From: Cristatella mucedo | Lineage: Eukaryota; Bryozoa; Phylactolaemata; Cristatellidae | Direction of reading: 5' to 3' | Length of the DNA: 64,000 nucleotides | Assembly: GCA_009760855.2 (NCBI GenBank) | Contig: WPIO01000225.1 | Span: 162,001-226,000 of the forward strand | Shown here: one piece after another, positions 1-28,869 of the stretch | How positions within the stretch are numbered: position 1 is the stretch's first letter | How the letters are laid out: each line of letters starts with the position of its first letter | The notes under the pieces: model-generated | What the model was told of the DNA's origin: nothing | The model's input: only the letters and a program-made list of their open reading frames with translations | The model's database searches: none | Translations under genes and position numbers: made by a program

Positions 1-340
1 ATCTTTGAATATTTGCCGTTACCTTTGGAATGCAACGAGAGGCAGCTTAAAGAACAGCGCAGATGCAACACTATACCTCTTTGGTACTGCAAATTGCAGA
101 CTTTTGGCATGTTACGAGAGTGAATACTATTAACCAAGTGTTGATGTGAGTGCACTCTGCTTGGTTGATCCTGACAAAACAAGTGAAGCAGCAATACTTA
201 TTTGACTGTTGCTTAATTTGATAATGTTAGAAAGAGTCGAATGAGCATATTGCCTTAACTCTGGCAACAGCAATAGTAGTCTCCCATCGTTAGTAATGCA
301 CGTAGCCTCACGACCGCTAGGTTTCTTCGACATGTAATAT

Positions 341-770
341 AATGTATCTCCGTCAGTAACTCCACAAAGTCATAAAGACCATGTGGGTGTTACGCAGGAG
401 AGTTTTGTATAGCGCACTCACAGCCTAAGCGGCTTTCGGTGCGCATTCGGTAGCCAACAGACTTCGTCTCACGCAACAAAGAGAAAGTGGGAAGCATAGC
501 AGAGTTAGGAGAGCAGTTGAGGTAGTGAGTAGCATAGAAGTAGCAGTTCAGGACCGCTGAAAAAGATGTGCCATAGTCGGCAGTTGGAGAGTAGATGTCG
601 TTGCGTAAGAATTGTGGAAGCGAGTTCCACAGTCTAAGACCTGCAGAGCTAAAGCTTCTGTCGCCAACTGTCTTTAAGCGGAGGAATGGGACAGCTAATT
701 TATTGTCCACACAGGACCTGAGGGTGCGAACAGGCTGAAACTGATGCAGCAGTTCAGCTAGGTATGACAT
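341..770 (-). mobile_element. LINE-B 3' fragment
   Basis: The reverse strand encodes the C-terminus of the LINE-B ORF2 (PFLRLKTVGDRSFSSAG ... SLLRETKSVGYRMRTE) and then the family 3' end (GAGTTACTGACGGAGATACA). It is a near-identical match to 12790-13210 on the other strand, so it is a young copy. Confidence 0.85.
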
Positions 771-982
771 CTGTTGATGGACCTGTCGGTGATGGCACGT
801 CAAAGCTTACGTTGTGGTTTAAGCCAAATGTTTTGTGTGAATATTTTATTCGATGGGTTTATTAATTTCATAACTTGCAAAATAATCAAAGTCGCAACAG
901 AAGAGCATAAGGACAAATGCAGATATACCTAATTGGCTGTTTATACGTTTCATTTGGCAAATAAGATGGTGACCTCATATGA

Positions 983-1032
983 TGTGACCTCAAATGCTTT
1001 AAGCACTCGTGCTTAAAGCATTTGAGGTCACA
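983..1032. repeat. Perfect 24-bp inverted repeat with a 2-bp centre
   Basis: The left arm at 983-1006 (starting TGTGACCTCAAATGC) is the exact reverse complement of the right arm at 1009-1032. The half-site GTGACCTCA recurs at 969-977. Confidence 0.9.
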
Positions 1033-1920
1033 CTAGGGGATCTTTGGATGATGGTGGTTCTGCGTACTGTGAAATTTAGCTAGCAATTGTGGGCACCCGT
1101 GGTTCTGCTTGCTTTGAAATTAAACTAGCAGTTGTGAGTGTACCGATTAGATGCTAACCTTGCAACAGTTCACGTGGAACTACGGCACACCATCGTCGAA
1201 TCCCGACATATCCCTGGGATGTCCATTTTATGGCAGTCTTCACCAAGCACATCTGCACAGTCGTCGTGTTCGGGATTGCTGGTGCGCTTGCTGTACCGCG
1301 TACCAAGCGTGAGTCGTGGCACAATGAGAGGCTTCTCGTGATGCACGTTCAAACTCAGCAGTTTCAGCTGATATCCCACTGCTCACATCGGCTACACGCT
1401 ACTACGCTATGTGTGAAGCCTGTCCAAATGCAACCCTGACTCGTGCCAACGCGAACGTGTCGAGCACTACCGCATGGCTGTCGTCAGGCGTCTGGTGGAT
1501 CCCCGATGGTCCAGGTTCCCACTGCTGCTGCTGTGTCGGAACTGGTTCTTTTTGTACGGCTAACTCGTGAAGATCCTCTGCAGTCGTGAGGTTCAGCCAT
1601 ATTTACTCTATAGCTGGCCTGTACCTGTGAAAAAATCCCAAGAAAAACCTGGCCTTAAAAGGCAAGCCCAAGTGTCTGTCTACTTACCAAGCTGATGAGC
1701 CCGCAACTCTACTGAGGGCAATCTTGCAGGTCTTGCTTAATGTAGCAAAATATTTATAGCAGACAGTATTTCACGAAAGGTTTTAATAATTTTATTATCA
1801 CACGATCATAAACATAAGTTTTATTACCACTACATTTGCTTGATGACTACTTCAGGAAAACAGAAGTGACTTCCATTTATGGAACATGTACACTCGCATT
1901 TAAAATTAGATAGCTTTATA

Positions 1921-1961
1921 ATTCTCAGTTTTCACTAGAAAAACCAGTGAAAACTGAGAAT
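1921..1961. repeat. Hairpin, 16-bp perfect arms and 9-bp loop
   Basis: ATTCTCAGTTTTCACT at 1921-1936 pairs with AGTGAAAACTGAGAAT at 1946-1961. It directly precedes the (TA)n at 1967-1995. Confidence 0.85.
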
Positions 1962-2332
1962 ATATTAGATATATATATATATATATATATATATCTAAAT
2001 CTAATGCACGGAATCTCTTCTATTGGTTAGTGCTAGCTTAAGAATCAACAGCGACTTTTTATGGCAAGTACGTACTTTTAAAGTACATAAGGTGAGGCCA
2101 CTTGCTTTAGATGATGCCTCAGACTATCAGCTTAACCACAGGGTGCTCAGGAAAATGGAGGCACAATTGCTAAGTTTGCATGCGTAGCATTTGGAATACC
2201 ATACGGAGTACATGCTACATTGATCTTTAATGTGAGTACAGGTAGACTGAGGCCGTTTCTTGTCTGGGCTGGGTGCACTGGTCTCGTAAGCTACGTGTAC
2301 TGATACAGAGTAAAGTGTGTAATTACTCCAAC

Positions 2333-2338
2333 TTTATT
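2333..2338 (-). terminator. Candidate GPATCH11 poly(A) signal AATAAA
   Basis: TTTATT on the plus strand is AATAAA on the gene strand, about 350 bp past the stop. The 3' UTR would include the (GA)n array. Confidence 0.3.
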
Positions 2339-2581
2339 GGCACAGCATGTTGCTACACAAGTTCGGTCGAGGGGGTTGTTGTTTTCACAAAGGTAATGAG
2401 ACATGTAAATCATAGTCAACTCATAAACATTTTGCTCTTAGAATGTGGAATTTTACCATTCTATGTGATGAGAGCATTCGTGTACGGCGGCTTTCAGGCA
2501 ATTGACACCGACCAGCTTGCCGATAAAGGCAAGCTTCGACACTGATCCACAGAATGCGAGCATGCCTGCTGGATGTAGTGA

Positions 2582-2583
<2 letters not shown>

Positions 2584-2660
<77 letters not shown>
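2584..2660. repeat. (GA)n microsatellite in the GPATCH11 3' flank
   Basis: About 75 bp of nearly pure GA (TC on the gene strand), starting 26 bp past the GPATCH11 stop codon. Confidence 0.95.
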
Positions 2661-2662
<2 letters not shown>

Positions 2663-2685
2663 AGGGTCAGACGTGGTTGCAGAGC

Positions 2686-20599
<17,914 letters not shown>

Positions 20600-20849
20600 G
20601 ACGCTAGTGTCGTTGACGACGATGCGCCCGGCCGAACATGAGCCGCAGCGCGACTGTTAAGCCAAGTGTCGTCCCATGCAGCCGCAGGTCTCGGACGATG
20701 CGAGCGGAAGCGATTCAGCGCACCGAGCTTAAATGGGCGCGCTGTTGCCACCACCCGGCATAGTTCAGCCTTGGCCTTCGATCGCCTACCAACGCTGCCC
20801 CGCATATAGGTCAGTGCCTCCCACTCGCGCTGATCAGTGCGAGGTGGGC

Positions 20850-22270
20850 GACCCTTATGTCGAACGATGTAACTTACAAGGCATTGACATGGACAATTTT
20901 TTGAAATCTGTTTGTAATGCAGATCTCCTTGATCTGCATTCAGACTCGACCGGCAGCCTCGATACCCTCACTGATGCGATGAACATGACACTCAGGAGTG
21001 CTTTTGACAAGCATGCTCCCGTTCGCTCTATCCGTGTTCAAAGTCGTGGAGATTCCTTGCAATTTACAAAAAAAACTCCCAAAGATGCACCGGGTTAGGC
21101 GCAGGCTTGAACGACGTTTCAGGAAATCGGGGTCTGATGCAGATCAAGTCAATTTCAAAAACTTCCTTCGACCCGAAAGCTTAAAAAAACCAGGGCTTCT
21201 TTTTTCAGTCGAAAGCTGAATTCCTGCCAGTCGGACACTAACAGATTTATAAGACAGTAGACCATTTACTGGCCAATGCTGTGAGGTCTGACTCCCCAGA
21301 TATATTAAGGGCTCAGCCGAAATGTTTTCAGCCTTCTTTACTGAAAAAATTGTGCACATTCGTGCCTCCATTAAGCCCCCTCCGACTAAAGCAATCGCCG
21401 TTCCTCAACCTGAGACCTTCCTTAAAAGGTTCTCCGACGTTTTTTCAAGCGATGTGGCTACCTTGATAAGGTCTAGCAAAAGAAGCTCGTCTCCTGAAGA
21501 CCCTATACCCTCACCTCTGTGGTCTTCACTAGCAGACCAACTTAGCCCGGCCATAACCAAGATTTTTAATGCTTCTTTGGGAAAAGGGGTCGTCCCCAAG
21601 TCCTTCAAATCGGAAATCGTTAGACCCATTCCTAAAAAGCCTGGATTAGACACAGCGGTCCTCGAAAACCATCGCCCTGTTTCCTTTCTTCCTTTCTTAT
21701 CGCTGATTCTTGAAAAAATTGTTGCTAAACAGCTGTTTGAACATATTGAAAATAATGGAATGTCAGAAACATTTCAATCAGGGTTCAAGAGGCAGCACTC
21801 CACTAAAACTGCTCTCCACCGTCTTAACAATGACATTCTACGTGGCAACGACGACGGGAATGTCACAGCCCTAGCTCTGCTAGATCTGTCTGCTGCCTTC
21901 GACACCATTGATCACGAGGCTCTGCTTGAACGATTGAGAACAACGATCGGTCTGGCAGACAAAGCACTGGCGTGATTTAAATCCTACTTGTCTGATCGTA
22001 TTTAATCCGTGTCGTGTAGGGGTCATGTCTCACACATGAGAAGGATCACCTGTGGAGTCCCTCAAGGGTCTGTACTTGGTCCCTTGCTGTTCTCCATTTA
22101 AACACGACCTCTGGGAAAAGTGATTAAGGCCCATGGAATAGGATATCACTTTTATGCTGACGATACTCAGTTGTATTTGTCATTCAAACCGTCTGAATCT
22201 GCTGCAGCAACTGATAAGCTGAATGCTTGCCTTGCCGATATTCGATCCTGGATGTCGGAAAACCAAGGCA
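20850..22270 (+). mobile_element. LINE-B ORF2 fragment including the reverse transcriptase
   Basis: The reading order fits a CR1/L2-type ORF2: linker (LQGIDMDNFLKSVCNADLLD, DKHAPVRSIRV), RRRLERRFRKSG, then RT blocks [75 protein letters not shown] and [13 protein letters not shown] (YADD at 22153-22164). Frameshifts and stops (for example after 21973 and near 22105) inactivate it. It is 5'-truncated about 250 bp upstream of the GPATCH11 start and broken at the 3' side near 22262. Confidence 0.9.
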
Positions 22271-22502
22271 TCGCATCAACGTCTACGATAAATTACTTTA
22301 CAGTGCTTGGTAAAGGGGGATGAGCAGCTGCAGCACGCGCAGCAGACGATAAAGAGAAGAGTCGGACCCGCCGAGTCGAAGCGGCAAGTGAGCAATTGCC
22401 GATGAGTGGGACCTTAGCCGTCCGGAGATTGCCGGCATAGAGTTCTTGCTTATGCAAAATGCTTTCTGTTCGGCCGCTGAAACATGCCGAAATGATAGCA
22501 AG

Positions 22503-22686
22503 CTTGATAAATCTTGATAAATGATTGATAAATCAATTCTTGAGAAATTGATAAATCTTGAGAAATTGATAAATCTTGAGAAATTGATAAATCTTGAGAA
22601 ATTGATAAATCTTGAGAAATTGATAAATCTTGAGAAATTGATAAATCTTGATAAATTCTGATAAATTTGATAAATCTTAATAAATC
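22503..22686. repeat. 18-bp minisatellite
   Basis: Tandem TTGATAAATCTTGAGAAA; about six near-perfect units at 22540-22650 are flanked by degenerate ones. On the minus strand it reads as a repeated peptide, ISQDLS, of no evident meaning. Confidence 0.95.
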
Positions 22687-22799
22687 AAGGAGCCAAGATG
22701 AAGATCTCAACTGCATCTGCGCACGAGCGCGTCTCGACTGCAGTGTAGCGAGGCCCGTAGTCGGGCTTAATTGTAGGGCGCACAAGACGTGCGGCCGAA

Positions 22800-23850
22800 A
22801 ACGCCTTCGTCCTTAAGCAGCGAGCAAGAGGTGCAGCAGTGTGGATGGAGCAGCTAGGAAGGACGTCATGCGATCCACGAGGCTCGAGAGACAGCTGTCG
22901 TATGTTGTATGTCGTATGTCGTGGTATCGGCTCGCTCCGCGCAGGAGCGACTGATTGTTGTCGGCTGGCCTGTCAACCGCATAGTCCCGGCTCGCTATTT
23001 AAGAGTAGGGCGACGCTCGCTGAAGGTCGTTGCTTCCGCCGCGAGCCGTCCGAAAGTTGCCGGACTCGTTTCCGTTAAAACGTGGGAAGTGGGCGGTGCC
23101 GGCGATCGACCGATGGCCGCGAGAACGAGATCCGGCGCCAGGAGAATTCGGCGGACGTCGTCGAATACTGCCGTTAGCACTCGTGGCTCACATTTGGCGT
23201 TCGTGCGTACGTGCGCGTGGTTCCGGCGTAAGGATTTGGCGGTGTGAACTAGGATTATTAGAGTCTGATGAATTGGTGGGAGGAATTGTCTTCGCAGGCG
23301 AAACGGCCCTCGTTGCACCAGCTTTCGCGACGGCGGAAGCGGAATCCTAGTTCTCCTGTCAAGGTTTAGTTTCCGGCGGAGCGACGATCGGGACGTCAGC
23401 ACTTCCGCGGAAGCCACTGCGTGCCTGCTCCGACGTCGATATCGCGTGCCTTGCTGTTCGGGCCCTCCTTCTATTTGGATTGCACGCATGCCCAGCGTCG
23501 ACGCAGGCGGCCTAAGCACGGGAGGTATTTCATCCTTGAGAGCGCTTGTTTCTGCGAAAGCTTGCGAGGAGTGTGAGGATAAAACCGAACGCTAGACGCA
23601 CAGCGACATTTCGCGAATAAAGTTCAGTCAAATTCTCTTGAGAATAAAGTTCAGTAAAATTTTCTTATTAGCTTGTGCATCTCGTTTCAATTCAACCCGC
23701 GAGCTCAGTTCGGCACCGGAGACGCAGTAGGCGTGGCGACCTGCTTATTGCGCGTTAGCGCCCACCGAACCGAATTTGGCAGCTGGCAACGCCTCTTGGT
23801 AAGCGGCAGGTTACGCCTGCTCGGCCGAGCGTTCGGCGTTACAACAGACT
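22800..23850 (+). mobile_element. LTR-like or promoter-like CpG-rich segment
   Basis: A TATA-like box (CTATTTAAGAG, 22995-23005) is followed by about 600 bp of CpG-rich leader and then two close copies of AATAAAGTTCAGT (23619 and 23643). A TATA, a leader and a poly(A) signal in this order resemble a solo LTR. I found no convincing TG/CA ends, target duplication, primer-binding site or internal ORF. It could instead be an unrecognised promoter and first exon. Confidence 0.3.
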
Positions 23851-24311
23851 TCACTGGGCCAGTCAGAATTCCCAAGAACGGACTTGATCCGGTCAGGAGC
23901 TTTACTGTGTAGGGGTGCTATGATTTAATGGAGAAACGTGATAGTCTACCAGAGAAAAGCGAGGCGATTGCGACAGAAAGGTTACTACGCGTTCTTGCCT
24001 CCGGATACCAAGCTCTGTTACTGCTTTCTTGTACGCATCGGAATTTCCCTACGAAAGTTTTAAGTTTTTTCGCACATATATTATGGAAACTGATACAGCT
24101 AAGATCTGCGGAAAGCGTGTCTGCTTGCTGCTTGAGTGTAGCGCGTATGAAATTGCTGGCCCATTAACATCGAACCCCAAGGCACTGCCCGGTGCCTCCT
24201 GCCCCGTCGCTGGTCACCCGTACGGACACTGCCCTAGCCGGCTACTCTTCCGCAACCACGTGGGCTACGGCTTTAGCTTCGCCGGTCGTTAGCGATCTCA
24301 CTATTAATATA

Positions 24312-24660
24312 ATGTAATGCATCTCTCTGTAAAGCTACAAATGCTAAGCTGGTATTACGCAGGTGAGCTTTGTATAGCTCACTCGAAGACTAAGTGGCTT
24401 TCGTTACGCGTCCGGTAGCCAACAGACTTCATCTCACCCAACAAAGAGAAGCTAAGAAGTGTAGCTGAGCCATTAGGACAGTTGAGGTAGTGGCTAGCAT
24501 GGAAGTAGCAGCCGGGTTTGGCTGGAGAATAGGTGCTACACTCGCCAGGATGAGAGTAGATGTCGTTACCTGAGAATTGTGGAAGTGAGTTCCACAGTAC
24601 AGGATCTGTAGAGCAAGCTTTCGTCGCCAATTGTCTATAAGCGAAGGAACTGAACAGCTT
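24312..24660 (-). mobile_element. LINE-B 3' fragment
   Basis: The reverse strand encodes the C-terminal block (SLLGEMKSVGYRTRNESHL and upstream YLNCPNGSATLLSF), ending at about TATAATGTAATGCATCTCTC. Confidence 0.8.
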
Positions 24661-24664
24661 GGTA

Positions 24665-26110
24665 CAATCGCACATGCTTATTATCGTATAACGATCTTAT
24701 CACGGATGAGGACTCAAGGTAAAATCTCTGCTTGTTTGCTTGATCCTTACGCAGCTTTTGATGATATTGATGACCAAGTCTTTCTCGAGTGCCTCTCATC
24801 TCGCCTGGGCATCACTTGTACTGCATCGCAATGGCTTAGGTCGGTCTTTTTTAAATGGGATAATCCAGAGTGATGATGTGAAAAGACGAAGATCATCCAA
24901 GGAGCTGTTGAAATATTTGATACCTTGGGACTCTGTGGTTGGTCAGAGCTTCTTTTCACAATTTGAACTCTTCCCGCCCACGTCGAATTCTCTCAGCTCC
25001 ATGTGCTGCATGTCTTGGCTGACATCGGCACATGAACGACAGCTAACTTTCTCAAATGTATTTAAGATGAAACAAACTTACTTGCTAAGGGCTAAGCAAG
25101 CGTGAATCAGAAATTGGGAAGCTTAACACTCAAATTCGGCTCTGCCAACGTATCTCCTACTGTATCTGAAAAAAATCTAGGTATCCTGTTCCAAGGTGAC
25201 TTTTCATTAGACGACCACATCAGGTCCGCAGTCGAGTCGGCCTACTTTCAGCTACAGAACATTGCTACAATTCGGGCTTGTCTAGACTGGGTAAATGAGT
25301 CTAAATTTTTCCGTGCATTTGTGACATCCCATCTTGACTTCCGAAACTCATAGCTTGCTGGTCTACCGACTTGTAAAATCAGGCGCTACTGCTTGTGCAA
25401 AAATTCCGCAGCCAGGCTTGTCTGACGTGAGCGTTGCAGTTGTCATCACACCACTTGTCGACGACCAGTTCTGGCTCCCAGTCAAGCAGCGCGTCGACTT
25501 CAAGGTGCTGAGCTGGTTTGGTCCAGCGGTTAAGGTGCTCGCCCTGACCCCAAGGTCCGGCTGAGGTCGTGAGCTCGAGCCCCGAGGCATATGTGAAGCG
25601 CCTGAATATACATTCTGTCACTCACTTTTAGTTACCTTCATTTTCTGGCTCAGGCCTACCTGTCAAATCTACTCCAACAGACTAGCCATCGCACGGCCAG
25701 CTTTCTGCCTTAAATCGCTTAGCTTCGCTGCGTACGAACCTCAAATTCTTTGGTAATTGTGCCTTTAGTTCGTATGCTCCCAAAACCCGGAACTCACTTC
25801 CGACTGACATAACGACATCCACTGACTTCACGTCATTCAATAGGAAGCATATAACGCATCGATTTATCACAACATTTAGTGGCTCCTTGTGATTCATCCT
25901 TTGTGTACTTATGTGTGCTAACACTGTGCATGTTGCCACTAACCATACTTGCATACTGACTCTGTGCATGTCACCTCTAACAATGATATGCTATCTTGCC
26001 TTGAGCATGCTAGCTTCAGCCATTTGATCGTGCTTCCTTTACAGCATTTGGAAAGTGCCCAGAAAGAGATCCAGTTTTTTGAGGATGCTATACAAACGTA
26101 TTATTATTGT
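24665..26110 (+). mobile_element. LINE-A ORF2 3' half with internal deletion and a nested SINE-1
   Basis: Pieces in order: RT block (AAFDDIDDQVFLECLSSRLG), then after a deletion a decayed post-YADD segment. Next come KLGSLTLKFGSANVSPTV, NLGILFQGDFSLDDHI and FVTSHLDFRNS. SINE-1 interrupts at 25510-25613, followed by the C-terminal block and tail (CCAGAAAGAGATCCAG). Many frameshifts. Confidence 0.8.
25510..25613 (+). mobile_element. SINE-1 nested in LINE-A
   Basis: GGTCCAGCGGTTAAGGTGCT, GAGCTCGAGCCCCGAGGCAT, then GTGAAGCGCCTGAATATA. It lies between LINE-A CGACTTCAAGGT and TGTCACTCACTTTT, so it inserted after that LINE-A copy. The stem-loop tail is cut short. Confidence 0.8.
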
Positions 26111-26899
26111 AAGTTTATTGTCAGATGGTCGCTAGGTTTCTGCCAATATTGAGCAGAAGGCAAGTATAGGCATTACTTCGTAGACAGAATCAGTAGCAAG
26201 TTTGAAGGATTGAGCAATTTTTTATTGAAAAGTAGACGCCTACTGTAACTACAGAATCATTATTGTCAAGTGTTTTCGTGCTTTAGTAATAATTGGAGTT
26301 GACGGCATGTGTTAGTGGGAATTATTTTTAAGAATCGACTTTTGTTGAGTGCGGACGGGCTCGTGCAAATGAGAGTGGTGCAAGTGAACCCTTAGAAAAA
26401 ATGGTTAGGAATGGGCCCCCCATAGGCGGGAGCATCCGAGTTACCAGCAAAGTGGGCGTCCCCCCAGAGTGACCAGCTGAGCTATCAGAAAAGAATGTTA
26501 AATTCACCTAACGCGTAAATATACGTGTACATGTACACGGAAAGGTCTATTTATTAATCGCTGATTCAGAATGAAATATGAAAAATTGGCTCTTAGGTAT
26601 ATCTTGACAACCGCTTTACTGCAGATTACTTCCACAATTTTTAACTTGATATTAATTGAAAACTGTACAAGATATTCAATGGGCAGCTTTGACGGAACAG
26701 CAACTGGCTTTAGATCGAGAGACCACCTTATTCACCATCACCACGACCTCCATCACGTGACTGAGGAGTACTGTCGTAAAGTAGTTGGGTTTTAAGCAGT
26801 CAGTCAAATTTGTTTCTGCCAGCTCACGGTAGAAAAGTATCAGCAAGAATTGTAGGATGTATTCTTAAGCGTTTATTGCCTTTTAAGAGTATATAAATA

Positions 26900-27055
26900 T
26901 TAGCTGATTTAACAGCCTCATTTGTACCAGAGGAGCCTTAACAGCAATCACCACTGCTTGCATTTGGTAATAAAGGAACGCCTGCAGCAGGATTCGCACC
27001 CATGACCTCGGTGGTGAGGAGCGAGCACCTCATCTCTTGGACTATCCCGGCCTCT
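26900..27055 (-). mobile_element. SINE-2 copy
   Basis: In reverse: GAGGTGCTCGCTCCTCACCA, CGAGGTCATGGGTGCGAATC, AAGCAGTGGTGATTGCTGTT, ending AATCAGCTAAT. Confidence 0.8.
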
Positions 27056-27104
27056 ATAGGAGTCCATTAAAGAACGGCGCTGACTTTGTGACTATCAAGA
27101 AAAT

Positions 27105-27245
27105 AAAAATGATAAAAGCAGTTGCATAGCGCCTTAAGAGAACTAAATCTCTCTTTCGGCACTTTGCGTATGTTGTAAAGAAAGCACGATCTAATGTTTA
27201 TGGGTGACATTCATCTGTCAACAAACATAACATGTAGTGACTCAC
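27105..27245 (-). mobile_element. LINE-A 3' tail
   Basis: Reverse of the stem-loop (ATAGCGCCTTAAGAGAAC ... CTCTCTTTCGGCACTTTG) followed by the start of the 3' UTR. Confidence 0.75.
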
Positions 27246-27699
27246 TGAAACGCTAATGGCAGGACTTTTTGAGTGGCAAGCAGGGACGGGAAAATGCTAT
27301 TGCAATTATTACTGGCATTTTCTAAATAAGCATGCAAATATTCTAAAGAATAATCTGAATAAATTGTAAGTAAACAAACATTGTACAATTAGAAGCAATA
27401 AATTGCGATAGTAGTCAATGTCAACGTGGAATTTCATAATCGTTCTTCTTTCAGATCGATCGCCAAAACTGCCCATTGGGTACAGAGTGGCTTTAACATC
27501 TGCTACCGGGTACATGGAAACCTTTTGAATGTATTATTGTGGAAAAGAAGTCTTAGCTCGTCAACTTCCCCATTCCTGAGCCATAATGACTGGTAATTAT
27601 TGGTCATTTCAAGCCCCATAGAAAATCTTTAGGTTTAACCTCAAGAACTCGGTATGCTAATCCCGGAAATATTAAAAACCCTCTAGCAGCAGCATTTTC

Positions 27700-28045
27700 A
27701 GCATCCTTGAGCCCTTAGGTGATAGACGGACAATAAGTTAGTGGTTTCATTCCTTTGCGTATAGCGAAAGGTGGGCAACAACCTATCTTTGTATCTGCAG
27801 GTCTTAGACAGTGGAACTCACTTCCATACTCCTTACACGATGACACTTGCTCTCCAGATACCGACTGCGGCACATCCTTTCCAGCAGTCCTAAGAGCTGC
27901 CACTTCCGTGAGTGCCATTCTGACTTGGCTACGCTTCTCACTTCCTCTTTGCTGCGTGAGATGAAGTCTGATGGCTACCGTAGCCAAAGCCGCTTAGCCT
28001 TTGAGTGAGCTCTAGAAAAATCTCCAGCGTAAAATCAACTGAGTC
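27700..28045 (+). mobile_element. LINE-B 3' fragment
   Basis: It encodes the block PIFVSAGLRQWNSLPYSLHD through SLLREMKSDGYRSQSRL and the beginning of the 3' UTR, with deletions. Confidence 0.75.
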
Positions 28046-28389
28046 GCGGTAACTGTGTGTAGTTGCCGACGAAAAAACATTATTAATAAAGTTCACCTTT
28101 CAGGCTTTTTTCTCTGACAGCAATGAATGTTCCATTGCCGAAGAATAAAGCTTAATGTTAGCTAAGCGTAACTGAACCCATTTTCACTAGATTGCTTTTG
28201 AATACTGGCGAACATGATATGGTGAATAGAAGTAAATTTTTATATATTCTGCTCTATATATTGAAAGCAGTTCGCTAAGCTGCAATGAAGATCAATGGTT
28301 TCCAGACCTCACTATGGATTATAAGCACCTGCTTAGGCGACAACATTTCTAACAGCTTAGTCACCAAAGCTGAGAGTCGTGCTGTCGTA

Positions 28390-28750
28390 CTATTTATTCA
28401 TTTCTCGAACAACCCATTGTTCTGAATCGAATCTTTTAGCCATACCTCGTACAAACCTCAAAACCGTTGGAGACCGCGCCAGTAGTTCCTACGCTTCCAA
28501 AGCCTGGAATTCACTACCTATGCACGACACAACGTCTCCTGACATGACGACATTTAAAAAGAAGCTTGAAACGACCCTGTTTATACCAGCATCTGGCGGG
28601 TCTTCTTTGCGATTCGTCTTTCGCGTGCATGTATCTGCTGATTGCGGCTGTTACCATCAATCATTTGGTAATGGTTTCTAAAGAGCATCTGTAAAGTGCC
28701 TAGAAAGAGATGTATTTCTTTGAGGGTGCTATAAAAATGTATCACTGTTC
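28390..28750 (+). mobile_element. LINE-A 3' end
   Basis: C-terminal block (LLAIPRTNLKTVGDRASSSY, ASKAWNSLPMHDTTSPDMTT) and then the tail (AAAGTGCCTAGAAAGAGATG ... GAGGGTGCTAT). Confidence 0.8.
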
Positions 28751-28869
28751 TCTACAAAAACGTTAAGCAGCATTGAAAGCTATTGAATCAATTCGTTAAA
28801 GATGGCTACGTTATAAATGAGCATCGCCGAATTCCAAGCTTAGGCTGGTAAAAGCAAGGTAAAAGCACC

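Larger units (their letters stand above)
771..2583. other. No gene recognised; two strong palindromes and a short (TA)n
   Basis: I see no coding exon or known repeat. The perfect palindrome at 983-1032, the hairpin at 1921-1961 and (TA)n at 1967-1995 are listed separately. Confidence 0.5.

Noticed and set aside
22503-22686. CRISPR array
   Set aside because: Units are directly tandem without unique spacers, and the genome is eukaryotic.
26395-26495. tRNA-like segment in reverse (TGATAGCTCAGCTGGTCA)
   Set aside because: The A-box is good, but there is no B-box or acceptor pairing. At most it is a tRNA relic.
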